From contig NZ_CP043046.1 in the NCBI RefSeq assembly GCF_008119665.1, positions 1,736,001 through 1,800,000 of the forward strand: a stretch of DNA of 64,000 bases, in the 5' to 3' direction. Below are positions 54,772 through 63,761 of the stretch, in pieces. Under the pieces are notes generated by a model. That model worked only from the letters and a program-made list of their open reading frames with translations, had not been told where the DNA came from and ran no database searches. The translations under genes and the position numbers were made by a program. Each line of letters opens with the position of its first letter. The stretch's first letter is position 1. Source of the DNA: Pigmentiphaga aceris. Its GTDB lineage: Bacteria; Pseudomonadota; Gammaproteobacteria; Burkholderiales; Burkholderiaceae_B.

Positions 54772-55470
54772 TCAGGGCAGATCGAAGAACAGCACTTCGG
54801 CCTGATTGCCACCTTCGAGCGTCAATTCCGTCTCGTCGGCGATTTTCACACCGTCGCCTGCTGCCAGGGCCACATCGTTGAAGGTGAGGCTGCCGCGTGC
54901 AACATGCAAGTAGCCGCGACGACCCGGTGCCAAGCTTTTCACGATGCGCTCTTCACCGTCGAGCAGGCCGGCGAAGATTTCCGTGTCCTGCACGATGGTC
55001 AGCGAACCGTCCCGACCGTCTTGCGATGCGATCAGTCGCAACTGACCGCGTTTTTCTTCCGGGCTGAAGAACTTCTCTTGGTAGTTGGGCTTCACACCCG
55101 TGAACTTCGGCATGATCCAGATTTGCAGGAAGTGCGACGGATCGGTCTTCGAGCCGTTGAACTCGCTGTGGCTCACGCCTCGGCCGGCGCTCATCAGTTG
55201 TACGTCACCGGGGTGGATCACCGAGCCGCTGCCCATCGAGTCCTTGTGGGCCAATGCGCCTTCCAGCACATAGGACAGGATTTCCATGTCGCGGTGGCTG
55301 TGGGTGTCGAAACCGGCACCTGCTGCCACGGTGTCATCGTTGATCACGCGCAGGGCGCTGAAGCCCATCTGACGCGGATCGTGATAACCGGCGAACGAAA
55401 ACGTGTGGTGGCTGTTGAGCCAACCGTGGTTGGCGTGGCCGCGGTCGGCTGCTTGGCGAACTTCGATCAT
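54772..55470 (-). CDS. Pirin-family protein (YhhW-like quercetinase)
   Basis: A 232-residue bicupin. Metal ligands are in the N-terminal cupin: FDTHSHRDMEILSYVLEG (two His and Glu) and a later His in GVSHSEF. The DGRDGSLTIVQD and GRRGYLHVARG segments form the second cupin. YhhW-type pirins oxidise flavonols such as quercetin. AGGAG six bases before the ATG at 55470 fixes the start. Divergent from a LysR-type gene with a T-N11-A site between. Confidence 0.92.
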   Translation of the reverse strand: MIEVRQAADRGHANHGWLNSHHTFSFAGYHDPRQMGFSALRVINDDTVAAGAGFDTHSHRDMEILSYVLEGALAHKDSMGSGSVIHPGDVQLMSAGRGVSHSEFNGSKTDPSHFLQIWIMPKFTGVKPNYQEKFFSPEEKRGQLRLIASQDGRDGSLTIVQDTEIFAGLLDGEERIVKSLAPGRRGYLHVARGSLTFNDVALAAGDGVKIADETELTLEGGNQAEVLFFDLP

Positions 55471-55575
55471 GATTGACTCCTGGGTGTTTGAGGCTTGCGT
55501 TGAAATGTGTGTCGAGCTGATGGAATGAATTATGGGTTTGAATAAATAAATAAATAAGCGCAAAATTTGGCTCGA

Positions 55576-55594
55576 ATCTATCGATTTATTAGAT
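55576..55594. promoter_or_regulatory. LysR-type box ATCTA-N9-TAGAT
   Basis: ATCTA at 55576-55580 and TAGAT at 55590-55594 contain the T-N11-A core. It lies 35 bp before the LysR-type start, fitting an autoregulatory and divergent control site. A four-fold AAAT tandem lies at 55541-55556. Confidence 0.55.
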
Positions 55595-55629
55595 GTGTTT
55601 TTTTCCAGACTCCAGGCCTCAAAGCACTC

Positions 55630-56535
55630 ATGCGTGTTCCCAAGACCACACTCGAACAATGGCGGGTGCTTCAGGCAATCGTCGATCACGGCGGCTTTGC
55701 TCAGGCGGCGGAAGCCCTGCACCGCAGCCAGTCGTCCATCAGTTATGCGGTGTCCAAGCTGCAGGAGCAGCTTGGCGTTGACCTGCTGGTGATCGAAGGC
55801 CGCAAGGCGCAACTGACAGACCACGGGCGGGCCTTGCTGAATGCGTCCGGCGAATTGCTGGCGGATGCGCAACGCCTGGAAAGCCTGGCTGCCAGCCTGA
55901 TGCAGGGCTGGGAGCCGGAAATCCGATTGGTGGTGGACGTGGTGTTTCCGAACGCCTTGTTGTTGCAGGTGCTTTCTGCCTTCATGCGCATTGCGCCGCA
56001 GACGCGGATTCAACTGAAGGAAGTGGTCTTGTCCGGGGCCGAGGAAGCCTTGCAGGCACAAGAGGCAGATGTGGTGATCGGCACGCGTGTGCCGTCCACG
56101 CATCTTGGCGACCACCTGTTCAACGTGCAGTTCATGGCGGTGGCGCATCCTGACCACGCCTTGCACAAGCTGGGCCGTGCGCTGGATTCAGAAGACCTGC
56201 GACGCGAATTGCAGGTGGTGCTGCGTGACTCCGGCACGCTCAAGCCACGCGATGAAGGCTGGCTGGGGGCGGCGCAGCGCTGGACAGTCACCAGCTTGCA
56301 GACCTCGGTGTCGATGGTGGGGGCCGGGCTGGGGTTTGCGTGGCTGCCGCAGCACTTGATTGCTGATCAGTTGGCTGCAGGCACGCTTCTACCGCTTCCA
56401 TTGACGGAGGGGGGGACGCGCCAAGTCTCCTTGTACTTGCTCTATGGCAAGCCAGGGCAACCCGGGCGCAGTGCCAAGGAGCTTGCGGGTGTGATTCAGC
56501 AAGTGGTGTCGCGTCGAGAAGCGCCGCCGGCATAG
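55630..56535 (+). CDS. LysR-family regulator divergent from pirin gene
   Basis: A 301-residue regulator. HTH at residues about 8-65 (QWRVLQAIVDHGGFAQAAEAL, SQSSISYAVSKLQEQL). C-terminal type 2 periplasmic-binding domain, helical-sheet, with VQIGTRVP-type loops. Layout suggests control of the pirin gene. ATG at 55630 chosen because the HTH starts right after it; upstream residues are not conserved-looking. Confidence 0.92.
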   Translation: MRVPKTTLEQWRVLQAIVDHGGFAQAAEALHRSQSSISYAVSKLQEQLGVDLLVIEGRKAQLTDHGRALLNASGELLADAQRLESLAASLMQGWEPEIRLVVDVVFPNALLLQVLSAFMRIAPQTRIQLKEVVLSGAEEALQAQEADVVIGTRVPSTHLGDHLFNVQFMAVAHPDHALHKLGRALDSEDLRRELQVVLRDSGTLKPRDEGWLGAAQRWTVTSLQTSVSMVGAGLGFAWLPQHLIADQLAAGTLLPLPLTEGGTRQVSLYLLYGKPGQPGRSAKELAGVIQQVVSRREAPPA

Positions 56536-56570
56536 CTTGCCAAGTAACAAGCGCTTCCAATGAAACGACG

Positions 56571-56593
56571 GGCTGACTTCATCTCAGTCAGCC
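56571..56593. terminator. Hairpin between convergent genes
   Basis: GGCTGAC / GTCAGCC, 7-bp stem, 9-nt loop, between the LysR-type and BrkB-type stops. Weak, no T-run. Confidence 0.4.
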
Positions 56594-56606
56594 GCCCCTG
56601 AGCTTT

Positions 56607-57518
56607 TCAAGCCTGACGGTTGGGCAGATCGGTTGCGCGCGGAGACGGCGGCCCACCTGCCTCGGGAGAGTGCGAACCGTGCCGGTTGGCATATACCCAA
56701 GTGAACTCGGCACCCAACAGAAACACCTGTGCCGCGTAGTACACCCAGACCAGCAGCACGACAATCGATCCGGCTGCCGCGAAAGGCGAGGCGACGGCGC
56801 TCTTGCCGATATACAGACTGATCAGGATCTTGCCCACCTGGAACAGCACGGCTGTCACCAGACCACCGATTATCACGTCGCGCCATGCGATTTCGACCTG
56901 CGGCATGTAGCGATAGATCATCGCAAACAACACGGCCGTGAAGCCGATCGACAACACGATGTTGATCAGTTGCAGCAGCAGTTCCCAGCCCGGCAACAAG
57001 CCGCCCACCCAACCGCCAAAGGCTGACAGGGCGGCGCTGGTGATCAGCGAGACCATCAACAGGAACGCCAGCCCAAGCACCAGGCCGAAGGACAGCAGTC
57101 TGGACCGCAAGGTGGCCCAGATGCCGGACTTCTTCTGCTGTGCCGGCACCTTCCAGATGCGGTCCAGCGCACTTTGCAGTTCGGCAAACACGGTGGTGGC
57201 ACCAATGATCAGAATCACTACGCTGATGACAGTCGAAATGATGCCTTCAGTAGGTTTGTCGGCACTTGCCAGCAAGCTTTGTATGCCTGCTGCGCCTTCC
57301 TTGCCCAGCAGGCCAGCCAGTTGCCCGAAGATTTCGCCGCGCACCGCATCCTGCCCCCAGATCAGGCCGGCCACCGCAATCACGATGATCAGCAGCGGGG
57401 CGATGGAGAACACGGTGTAGTAGGCAATGGCAGCACCCATGCTCGGGGCATAGTCGTCGAGCCAGGCGTTGACGGATTGTTTGCTCAGGTCGACGAAGCG
57501 ACTCAATCGGTTTGGCAC
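56607..57518 (-). CDS. YihY/BrkB-family membrane protein
   Basis: A 303-residue protein with six helices. MGAAIAYYTVFSIAPLLII near the start is the signature of the YihY/BrkB family (once called ribonuclease BN). GATTVFAELQSALDRIWKV and YRYMPQVEIAWRDVIIGG are further family blocks. In Bordetella, BrkB relates to serum resistance; most members have no proven function. GTG at 57518 fits the family length better than the upstream ATG at 57632. Confidence 0.88.
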   Translation of the reverse strand: MPNRLSRFVDLSKQSVNAWLDDYAPSMGAAIAYYTVFSIAPLLIIVIAVAGLIWGQDAVRGEIFGQLAGLLGKEGAAGIQSLLASADKPTEGIISTVISVVILIIGATTVFAELQSALDRIWKVPAQQKKSGIWATLRSRLLSFGLVLGLAFLLMVSLITSAALSAFGGWVGGLLPGWELLLQLINIVLSIGFTAVLFAMIYRYMPQVEIAWRDVIIGGLVTAVLFQVGKILISLYIGKSAVASPFAAAGSIVVLLVWVYYAAQVFLLGAEFTWVYANRHGSHSPEAGGPPSPRATDLPNRQA

Positions 57519-57661
57519 GGCAGGTCCAGTACGTGAAGAGCATTGATGGATCGGTAGCAATGCGCAGCAGCTGCGCAGGGGCGGGTGGCCCAGGACGCCG
57601 GTGAGCACGATCCATGCCCAGGCGTTCACCATAGACCAAGCTGATCATCAACACGCTGGCC

Positions 57662-58432
57662 TCAAAGCTGTTGCTTCAGCCGCAGTGCGTCCGGCAACGC
57701 GTGCCCCTGCGCCGTGTTGTCGAAGATGCACCATACCGCTTTGCCTTGTTGGCGATAAGCGGCAATGGTGGACGCTAGCTTGTTCAGCACCTCGTCTGCG
57801 TATGCGGAGTAGTACACCTTGGGTGATCCATGCAGCCGGATATAGGCAATGTCTGCGTCGCCTTGCGCGTGTGCCTGGCTGACTGGCGGCGGGTCGGCTT
57901 CGACACTTGCCACCCCGTGCTCGCTCAACAGCAGGGCAGCCTCGTCGCAGAACCAGCTGGCGTGACGTGCCTCGCAGGCAATTCCAGTGTCGGTACGAGC
58001 GCGCAGCCCTGCGAAAAAAGCCTGTGCAATCGATGCGTCGAAGCTCAGGCTGGGCGGCAGTTGCACTAATAGGCATCCCAACTTTTCACCTAGCTCACCG
58101 ACCTCTGTCAGGAAGCTTGCCAGCAGTTCGTCCACGTCTTGCAGTTTTTGTTCATGCGTGATGCTGCGTGGCAGCTTGGCCGAGAAGCGGAAGTTGGCCG
58201 GCACGTTGTCGCGCCAGCGTGCGTAGGTGGCAGGCCGATGTGGCCGGTAGAACGACGAGTTGATTTCCACCGCTGGCAGCACCTTCGCATAACGTTGCAG
58301 GTGACTGCCTTCGCCGGGAAAATCCTCTGCCACCGCAGACGACAGGCTCCAGCCTGCACAACCCAGCAGCACACGTGGATCACGCGGCGCATCGCTGCCT
58401 GGCAGCGGTACGGTACTTGGCGAAGGCTGCAT
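57662..58432 (-). CDS. DUF72-family protein
   Basis: A 256-residue TIM-barrel-like protein. LLGCAGWSLSS, then HLQRYAKVLPAVEINSSFYRP, FRFSAKLPRSITHEQKL, LLVQLPPSLSFD and a closing WCIFDNTAQGHALPDA make up the DUF72 (YecE) pattern. Function not established; the fold resembles sugar isomerases and endonuclease IV. It lies downstream of nothing in its direction and converges on the BrkB-type promoter region. Confidence 0.9.
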   Translation of the reverse strand: MQPSPSTVPLPGSDAPRDPRVLLGCAGWSLSSAVAEDFPGEGSHLQRYAKVLPAVEINSSFYRPHRPATYARWRDNVPANFRFSAKLPRSITHEQKLQDVDELLASFLTEVGELGEKLGCLLVQLPPSLSFDASIAQAFFAGLRARTDTGIACEARHASWFCDEAALLLSEHGVASVEADPPPVSQAHAQGDADIAYIRLHGSPKVYYSAYADEVLNKLASTIAAYRQQGKAVWCIFDNTAQGHALPDALRLKQQL

Positions 58433-58721
58433 GATGTGTCGTTCATCGAGTTCGATGTGCGGGTTTCAGCAGGCAACATTCCCAGTTCGGGACGGCCCTG
58501 CAGTCAGACCGCAATCATCAACGCGTGCAAAAAACTCGGACGGATCGTCAAGCCTGACGCCACAAGGTTTTGCAGCCGGGTGGCAGAGGTGATCGTTGGT
58601 AACGCGCCAAGCCGCAGCGCGGGCTTTCGGTCTACCATCCGCTCGTTCCTGACCCTGCTGCGCGGCTGGTCCGCCGGCCAATCCCGGGGACGACCCGCGG
58701 CACTCTTAGTGTGTCCCGCGC

Positions 58722-59702
58722 ATGAGCACTCCTAACCCGCCCGTTTGCCGTCCCGTTACCGAATTGACCGGTAATGAGGCGCTTTTCATCGTGCTGAACG
58801 CTGGTTCGGGTCGCAATAGCGCCAATGAGAAGCGTGACACCATCACGCGGCTGCTGACCCAAGCCGGTCGACGTTTCGAAATCGACGTGGTCGAAGACCC
58901 GCGCAACTTGCCTGAAGCCGCACGCCGGGCCACCGATCGTGCAGTGCGCGAACGTGGCGTCGTGGTGGCGGCAGGGGGCGACGGCACCTTGAATGCAGTC
59001 ACCCAGGCAGTGATCGGACGCGGTGTGGCATTCGCCATCTTGCCGCAAGGCACCTTCAACTATTTCGGCCGCACCTTCGGCATTCCCAGCGACATCGAGC
59101 GCGCGGTTCGGGCCATGCTCGACGCTCGCATCGAGCCGGTGCAGATCGGCATGGTCAACGACCACGCCTTCCTGGTGAATGCCAGCATGGGGCTGTACCC
59201 CACGCTGCTTGAAGACCGGGAAGCCTACAAAAAGCGCTATGGCCGCAGTCGCATGGTGGCCCTGTGGTCTGGCCTGGTGACGCTGATGCGTCGTCCGCCG
59301 CAATGGAAGCTGGATCTCGATCTGCATGGCAAGCGCCAGACATTGCGCACCCCGACACTGGTGGTAGGCAACAACGCCTTGCAGCTGGAACAGATCGGCA
59401 TCGACAACGTCGACAAGCTGGAACGTGGTCAGCTTGTCGCCATGAGCGTTCGCCCCGTCAGCACACTGACCTTGTACTGGCTGCTGCTGCGCGGCGCGTT
59501 CAGCAGTCTGGGCAAGGCCGAAGACGTGATCAGTTTCGGATTCGAGCGCCTGGAGGTCAAGCCGCAGGGCCGCCGTCGCCATATCAAGGTGGCGATGGAC
59601 GGCGAAATCGTGCGCATGTCCACGCCGCTGGTCTTCAAGGTGTCTGAAACCCCTTTGCCGCTGCTGGTGCCACGCAACGTCGATCCGGCGGACCGTGCCT
59701 GA
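58722..59702 (+). CDS. Diacylglycerol kinase / lipid kinase-family protein
   Basis: A 326-residue soluble enzyme of the DAGK_cat superfamily: FIVLNAGSGRNSANEKRD at the start, VVVAAGGDGTLNAVTQAVIG (nucleotide-binding GGDGT), ILPQGTFNYFGRT, then a C-terminal beta domain. Members phosphorylate diacylglycerol, sphingosine-like lipids or NAD. First of a three-gene operon with a metallophosphoesterase and a PAP2 phosphatase. Confidence 0.9.
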   Translation: MSTPNPPVCRPVTELTGNEALFIVLNAGSGRNSANEKRDTITRLLTQAGRRFEIDVVEDPRNLPEAARRATDRAVRERGVVVAAGGDGTLNAVTQAVIGRGVAFAILPQGTFNYFGRTFGIPSDIERAVRAMLDARIEPVQIGMVNDHAFLVNASMGLYPTLLEDREAYKKRYGRSRMVALWSGLVTLMRRPPQWKLDLDLHGKRQTLRTPTLVVGNNALQLEQIGIDNVDKLERGQLVAMSVRPVSTLTLYWLLLRGAFSSLGKAEDVISFGFERLEVKPQGRRRHIKVAMDGEIVRMSTPLVFKVSETPLPLLVPRNVDPADRA

Positions 59703-60518
59703 ATGCCCATGACGGCAATCCTGCATATTTCCGACCCGCATTTCGGCACCGAGCGCCCGAGCGTGCTCGATGCGTTGAATACCTTCATCACTGACTGTCG
59801 CCCCGAGCTGGTGATTCTGAGCGGTGATGTCACGCAGCGTGCGCGTCGCAGCCAGTTCGAGTCGGCCCGGCGGTTCATTACCCAGTTGCCGGCTCCGGCC
59901 TTGGTGATTCCGGGCAACCACGACATCCCGCTGTACAACCTGCCGATGCGTTGGCTGAGCCCCTACGCAAACTACCGTCGGGCACTGGGGCCGGACCTTG
60001 AGCCGATCTATGAATCCGACCGCATTCTGGCCATCGGTCTGAACACGACCCGCCCCGCCCGTCACAAGGACGGCGAAGTGTCTGCTGAACAGATCGAGCG
60101 CGTGGCAAAGCGGTTGGCGACCGCACGACCAGGGCAACTGCGCCTGGTTGCCTTGCATCATCCGGTGCGGGCCAAGGTGGAAAGCGATCTGTCCAACCTG
60201 CTGCATGGCCGCGAAGCCGCCATGGCTGCCTGGGTCGATGCTGGGGCCGATTTGCTGTTGGCCGGGCATATTCATCTGCCCTATGTCATGCCCTTGGCAC
60301 GCCGGGATTCCCGTGTTGCCTGGGCCGTGCAGGCCGGCACGGCGCTGTCCAGCCGGGTTCGTGGGGAGGTGTCGAACTCAGTCAATCTGATTCGTCATGA
60401 TCCTGCAGACCTGACGCAGCCCTGTCTGGTCGAACGTTGGGACTACGACGCCGCGCAAAGCGCGTTTTCCATGATTCAGCGCCACGAACTGTTATTGGAT
60501 CGGCGCGCAGCGAGTTGA
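59703..60518 (+). CDS. Calcineurin-like metallophosphoesterase
   Basis: A 271-residue hydrolase with the full di-metal set: ILHISDPHFG (Asp, His), ILSGDVTQ (Asp), PGNHDIP (Asn, His), ALHHP (His), LAGHIHLP (His-x-His). Starts immediately after the kinase stop. Possible substrates are lipid phosphodiesters, cyclic nucleotides or UDP-type head groups; the pairing with a lipid kinase and PAP2 enzyme favours lipids. Confidence 0.92.
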   Translation: MPMTAILHISDPHFGTERPSVLDALNTFITDCRPELVILSGDVTQRARRSQFESARRFITQLPAPALVIPGNHDIPLYNLPMRWLSPYANYRRALGPDLEPIYESDRILAIGLNTTRPARHKDGEVSAEQIERVAKRLATARPGQLRLVALHHPVRAKVESDLSNLLHGREAAMAAWVDAGADLLLAGHIHLPYVMPLARRDSRVAWAVQAGTALSSRVRGEVSNSVNLIRHDPADLTQPCLVERWDYDAAQSAFSMIQRHELLLDRRAAS

Positions 60519-60523
60519 ACGAT

Positions 60524-61300
60524 ATGAATGAAATGAGTGGATGGGCAATCTGGGTCGCCGAGCATCTGCTGGCAACCCTGGTGATGCTGGTCATTGGCGT
60601 GTGTGCGGCGGCGCTTGGTCTGTGGACTTTCATCCGGCAGGCTCCTACGCCAGAAGGCAGACAACGTCGACGCAAACGCGTGTTCATTGCGGTGCTGGGT
60701 GCACAGGCAGTGATGGTGGTGTTGCTGGCGCTGAATGTGGGGCAGGACGGCGCGCTTACGCGCATGGACAAGATGCTGGCAGGTGCATTGGCCGCGCAGG
60801 CCGATCCAGCCATTTTGCAGGCCATGGCACTGGTGACCCGGCTGGGTGATCGGGATGGCTTGCTGGTGCTGGGTGGCATCGTGCTGGCGGTGCTGCTGTT
60901 GCGCAAGCGCCGTTGGCTGGCGGCCGAATGGACGCTGGCAACGGGCGGGTCCGGCCTGATGATTCTGTTCCTGAAGCAGCAGTTCGCCCGTGTCCGGCCC
61001 GAACACATTCATGGTTTCGAGACCGCGCACGGCTGGAGTTTTCCCAGTGGGCACGCGGCCGGGTCCACGGCTGTCTACGGCATGCTGTGCTACCTGGCGA
61101 TGCGCAAGGCACCGCCGCAGTGGCGTCCTGTAATCCTGATTGCCAGCGTCATGCTGATCATCACCATCGGCTTGAGCCGTGTGGTGTTGCAGGTGCATTT
61201 CCTGAGCGATGTGCTGGCGGGATTCGCCTGCGCGTCCTTGTGGTTGGCGGCATGCGTTGCGGCAAGTGCGGCGCTTCGCGGCAGGATCGCCCCACGGTAA
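60524..61300 (+). CDS. PAP2-family membrane phosphatase
   Basis: A 258-residue inner-membrane enzyme with about six helices and the three PAP2 motifs: KQQFARVRP, FPSGHAAGST, and SRVVLQVHFLSDVLAG. It should remove phosphate from phosphatidic acid, undecaprenyl pyrophosphate or similar lipids on the periplasmic side. Starts 5 bp after the phosphoesterase stop. Together the three genes could cycle phosphate on a lipid. Confidence 0.92.
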   Translation: MNEMSGWAIWVAEHLLATLVMLVIGVCAAALGLWTFIRQAPTPEGRQRRRKRVFIAVLGAQAVMVVLLALNVGQDGALTRMDKMLAGALAAQADPAILQAMALVTRLGDRDGLLVLGGIVLAVLLLRKRRWLAAEWTLATGGSGLMILFLKQQFARVRPEHIHGFETAHGWSFPSGHAAGSTAVYGMLCYLAMRKAPPQWRPVILIASVMLIITIGLSRVVLQVHFLSDVLAGFACASLWLAACVAASAALRGRIAPR

Positions 61301-61464
61301 TGCGCACTTGAATGTCATACCCATGACGTGACACAGACCACACGTGAAGTGTTGCGTGTGAGCATCTGTAACCGATGTGAAATTTACACAGCAGAGAATG
61401 CGGTGCTGTCGGCGGGCCACCCACCCCGACTCGCCGCTTTTTCTTTTTTGCATCGGATATTTAC

Positions 61465-62499
61465 GTGAACAAAACGCTCCTGGCCTGCGCACTTGCCGCA
61501 GGTCTCGTCGGTACCGCCCACGCTCAATCGAATGTCACCCTGTACGGTCTGGTTGACCTGGGCTACGGCTATTCAAAGACCGACGGCAGCAACACGCTGA
61601 ACTCGATCGACTCCAGCACCTCGGCAGGTTCGCGCTGGGGCCTGCGCGGTTCCGAATCGCTGGGCAAGGACCTGAAGCTGAACTTCCAACTGGAAAGCGG
61701 TTTCGACGCCGACACAGGCAACCGCGCACAAGGCGGCCGCATGTTCGGTCGCGCCGCCTGGGCCAGCCTGTCGGGTTCCTTCGGTGAAGTGCGCCTGGGT
61801 CGCCAGGACTCGCTGGGCTTCAACTGGTCGGGTGCGATCTCGCCCTTCGGCACCAGCTTCAAGCAGGCACAGCTCGACACCATCTTCGGCTACAAGAACG
61901 TCGGCGACCGTCTCGACAACGCGATCTTCTATTACAGCCCGGACTTCGGCGGCTTCCAGGCAGGCGTGGGCTACAGCTTCCACCCGGACGGCCAGGAAAC
62001 CGACATCAACGACACGCCGGTGATCTCGCTGGGCGCGCGCTACAAGTCGGGCCCGCTGCTGGTCGTGCTGACCTATGACCAGAAGAATGTGGCCGACTCG
62101 GTCACCGTGGGCAACCGCGACGACATCAAGAATCTGGCCCTGGGCGCAACCTACGACTTCGGCGTCGCCAAGGTGCACGCCGGCTACGGTCGTCTGCAGA
62201 ACCGCGGCTTCATCGCCAGCGCATCGAAAGAAAACGCCTACCTGCTGGGCCTGACCGTGCCGGTTGGCAACGGCTCGGTGTTCGGTACCTATCAGCGCGT
62301 GGACAACCGCAACCTGAACGAATTCCGCATTGACGAAGCGCGCTCGGGCTTCGCCATCGGCTACCTGCACGACCTGTCCAAGCGTACCAAGCTGTACGCC
62401 TACGCCAGCCAGTACAGCGACGTCGCGGTGCGTGCCACTGCGGCAACCCGCCTGGCCGACACGCGTCAGTTCAGCGTCGGTGTGCGCCATAGCTTCTGA
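61465..62499 (+). CDS. Gram-negative general porin
   Basis: A 344-residue outer-membrane barrel. Signal peptide ending GTAHAQ, then SNVTLYGLVDLGYGYSK, the start of Burkholderiales porins. GRQDSLGF precedes the constriction-loop region, and it ends in RHSF with the C-terminal Phe needed for BAM assembly. Strong codon bias and absence of Cys are typical. GTG start at 61465. Followed by a strong terminator at 62549-62583. Confidence 0.95.
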   Translation: MNKTLLACALAAGLVGTAHAQSNVTLYGLVDLGYGYSKTDGSNTLNSIDSSTSAGSRWGLRGSESLGKDLKLNFQLESGFDADTGNRAQGGRMFGRAAWASLSGSFGEVRLGRQDSLGFNWSGAISPFGTSFKQAQLDTIFGYKNVGDRLDNAIFYYSPDFGGFQAGVGYSFHPDGQETDINDTPVISLGARYKSGPLLVVLTYDQKNVADSVTVGNRDDIKNLALGATYDFGVAKVHAGYGRLQNRGFIASASKENAYLLGLTVPVGNGSVFGTYQRVDNRNLNEFRIDEARSGFAIGYLHDLSKRTKLYAYASQYSDVAVRATAATRLADTRQFSVGVRHSF

Positions 62500-62548
62500 T
62501 CGGTCTGACGCCTTGCGCGTCAGTTGCCGGATCAGTCGCTAGATCGGT

Positions 62549-62583
62549 GACGCAGCCTTCAACCCCCGGGTTGAGGCTGCGTC
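62549..62583 (+). terminator. Intrinsic terminator after porin
   Basis: GACGCAGCCTTCAACC / GGGTTGAGGCTGCGTC, near-perfect 16-bp stem, small C-rich loop, then TTT. It ends the porin transcript. Confidence 0.88.
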
Positions 62584-62614
62584 TTTGCGTTCCATCTTTT
62601 CAATCGATTCTGCC

Positions 62615-63706
62615 TTGACTCCCGACACTCCACGCGGTGCACCCATCGCGGTGACCGGTCTGACGCATCGCTTCGGTGCGGCCACCATTCTCGACGACAT
62701 CAATCTGAATCTGGCTCCCGGCCACGTGCTGGCATTGCTGGGTCCGTCGGGATGCGGCAAGAGCACCTTGCTGAAACTGCTGGCGGGCCTGCTTGAACCC
62801 ACGGCCGGCAACATCTCGCTGGGTGGGCAGACCGTGGCTGCCAAGGGCGTGTTCGTGCCGCCCGAGCGGCGGGGCCTGGGCATGGTGTTTCAGGACTACG
62901 CCTTGTGGCCGCACATGAGCGTGGGTCAGAACGTGGCGTTTCCGCTGGCGATGCGTGGCGTGGCGGCGAGCGATCGCAAGCGCAGGGTGTTGCGTGCGCT
63001 GGATCGTGTCGGGCTGGCTGCGTTTGCAGACCGGTCGCCTGGCGATTTATCGGGTGGCCAGCAGCAGCGTGTTGCCTTGGCGCGCGCCATTGTGGCCGAG
63101 CCGGGCATCTTGTTGTTCGACGAGCCGATGTCCAACCTGGATCGTGAACTGCGCGAAACCTTGTGCACGGAGATCAGCGAGCTGCTGCGTGCCATGGGAA
63201 GCACGGCGGTCTACGTCACGCACGATCACGAAGAGGCGCTGACCATTGCCGACACCGTGGCGGTAATGGGGCAGGGGCGCATTCGCCAGCACGACGAACC
63301 CGACGTGCTGATCGCTGACCCGCGCTCTGTCTATGTGGCGGAATTTCTCCGCCTGGGTGCGCTGGTGCCTGGCCATTACGCCGATGGCGTGTGGTCCTTG
63401 CCCGGTGGCACGCAGTTGTTGCACCCCGCACCCGTGGCCAGTGAGCGGGCAGGGACCGGACGCCTGTTCGTCCCGCACAACGCCTTGCGGCCGGTGGCAC
63501 CAGAGCTGGCACCGCTGGTCGGTCATGTGCATGCGCAGCGCTACCAGGGCGGGGTCTATGCCACCACCGTGCGTCTGGGGGACGGCATCGAGGGCTTCGA
63601 CCTTGGCTGGTCGGCGGACCGACGCTTGCCGCTTGGCGAGCGTGTGGGTCTGGTGCCTGACTGGCATCGCCTGCGCTGGCTGGACGCCTCGGCGGTACAT
63701 GCCTGA
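62615..63706 (+). CDS. Iron/2-aminoethylphosphonate-type ABC ATPase (FbpC/PotA family)
   Basis: About 363 residues. ATPase: Walker A GPSGCGKST, VFQDYALWPHMSV Q-loop, LSGGQQQRVALARA signature, ILLFDEPMSNLD Walker B, VTHDHEEAL. The C-terminal 120 residues are a TOBE-like regulatory domain. This matches ATPases of ferric-iron or polyamine importers. The start is unclear: the frame opens with TTG 62585 at the end of the porin terminator; TTG 62615 or GTG 62651 are alternatives. The next gene is a binding protein, in line with an iron system. Order ATPase then binding protein is unusual. Confidence 0.88.
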   Translation: MTPDTPRGAPIAVTGLTHRFGAATILDDINLNLAPGHVLALLGPSGCGKSTLLKLLAGLLEPTAGNISLGGQTVAAKGVFVPPERRGLGMVFQDYALWPHMSVGQNVAFPLAMRGVAASDRKRRVLRALDRVGLAAFADRSPGDLSGGQQQRVALARAIVAEPGILLFDEPMSNLDRELRETLCTEISELLRAMGSTAVYVTHDHEEALTIADTVAVMGQGRIRQHDEPDVLIADPRSVYVAEFLRLGALVPGHYADGVWSLPGGTQLLHPAPVASERAGTGRLFVPHNALRPVAPELAPLVGHVHAQRYQGGVYATTVRLGDGIEGFDLGWSADRRLPLGERVGLVPDWHRLRWLDASAVHA

Positions 63707-63761
63707 ATTGATTGTCCGGCTGCATCGATCTGTTTTTTGTCGATTTTTCTCAGGAATTCCA

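Noticed and set aside
55471..56166. Upstream extension of the pirin frame on the minus strand
   Set aside because: Antisense to the LysR-type gene; AGGAG and ATG at 55470 give the normal pirin length.
58632..60275. 547-codon minus-strand open frame
   Set aside because: Shadow of the lipid kinase and phosphoesterase genes, low-complexity translation.
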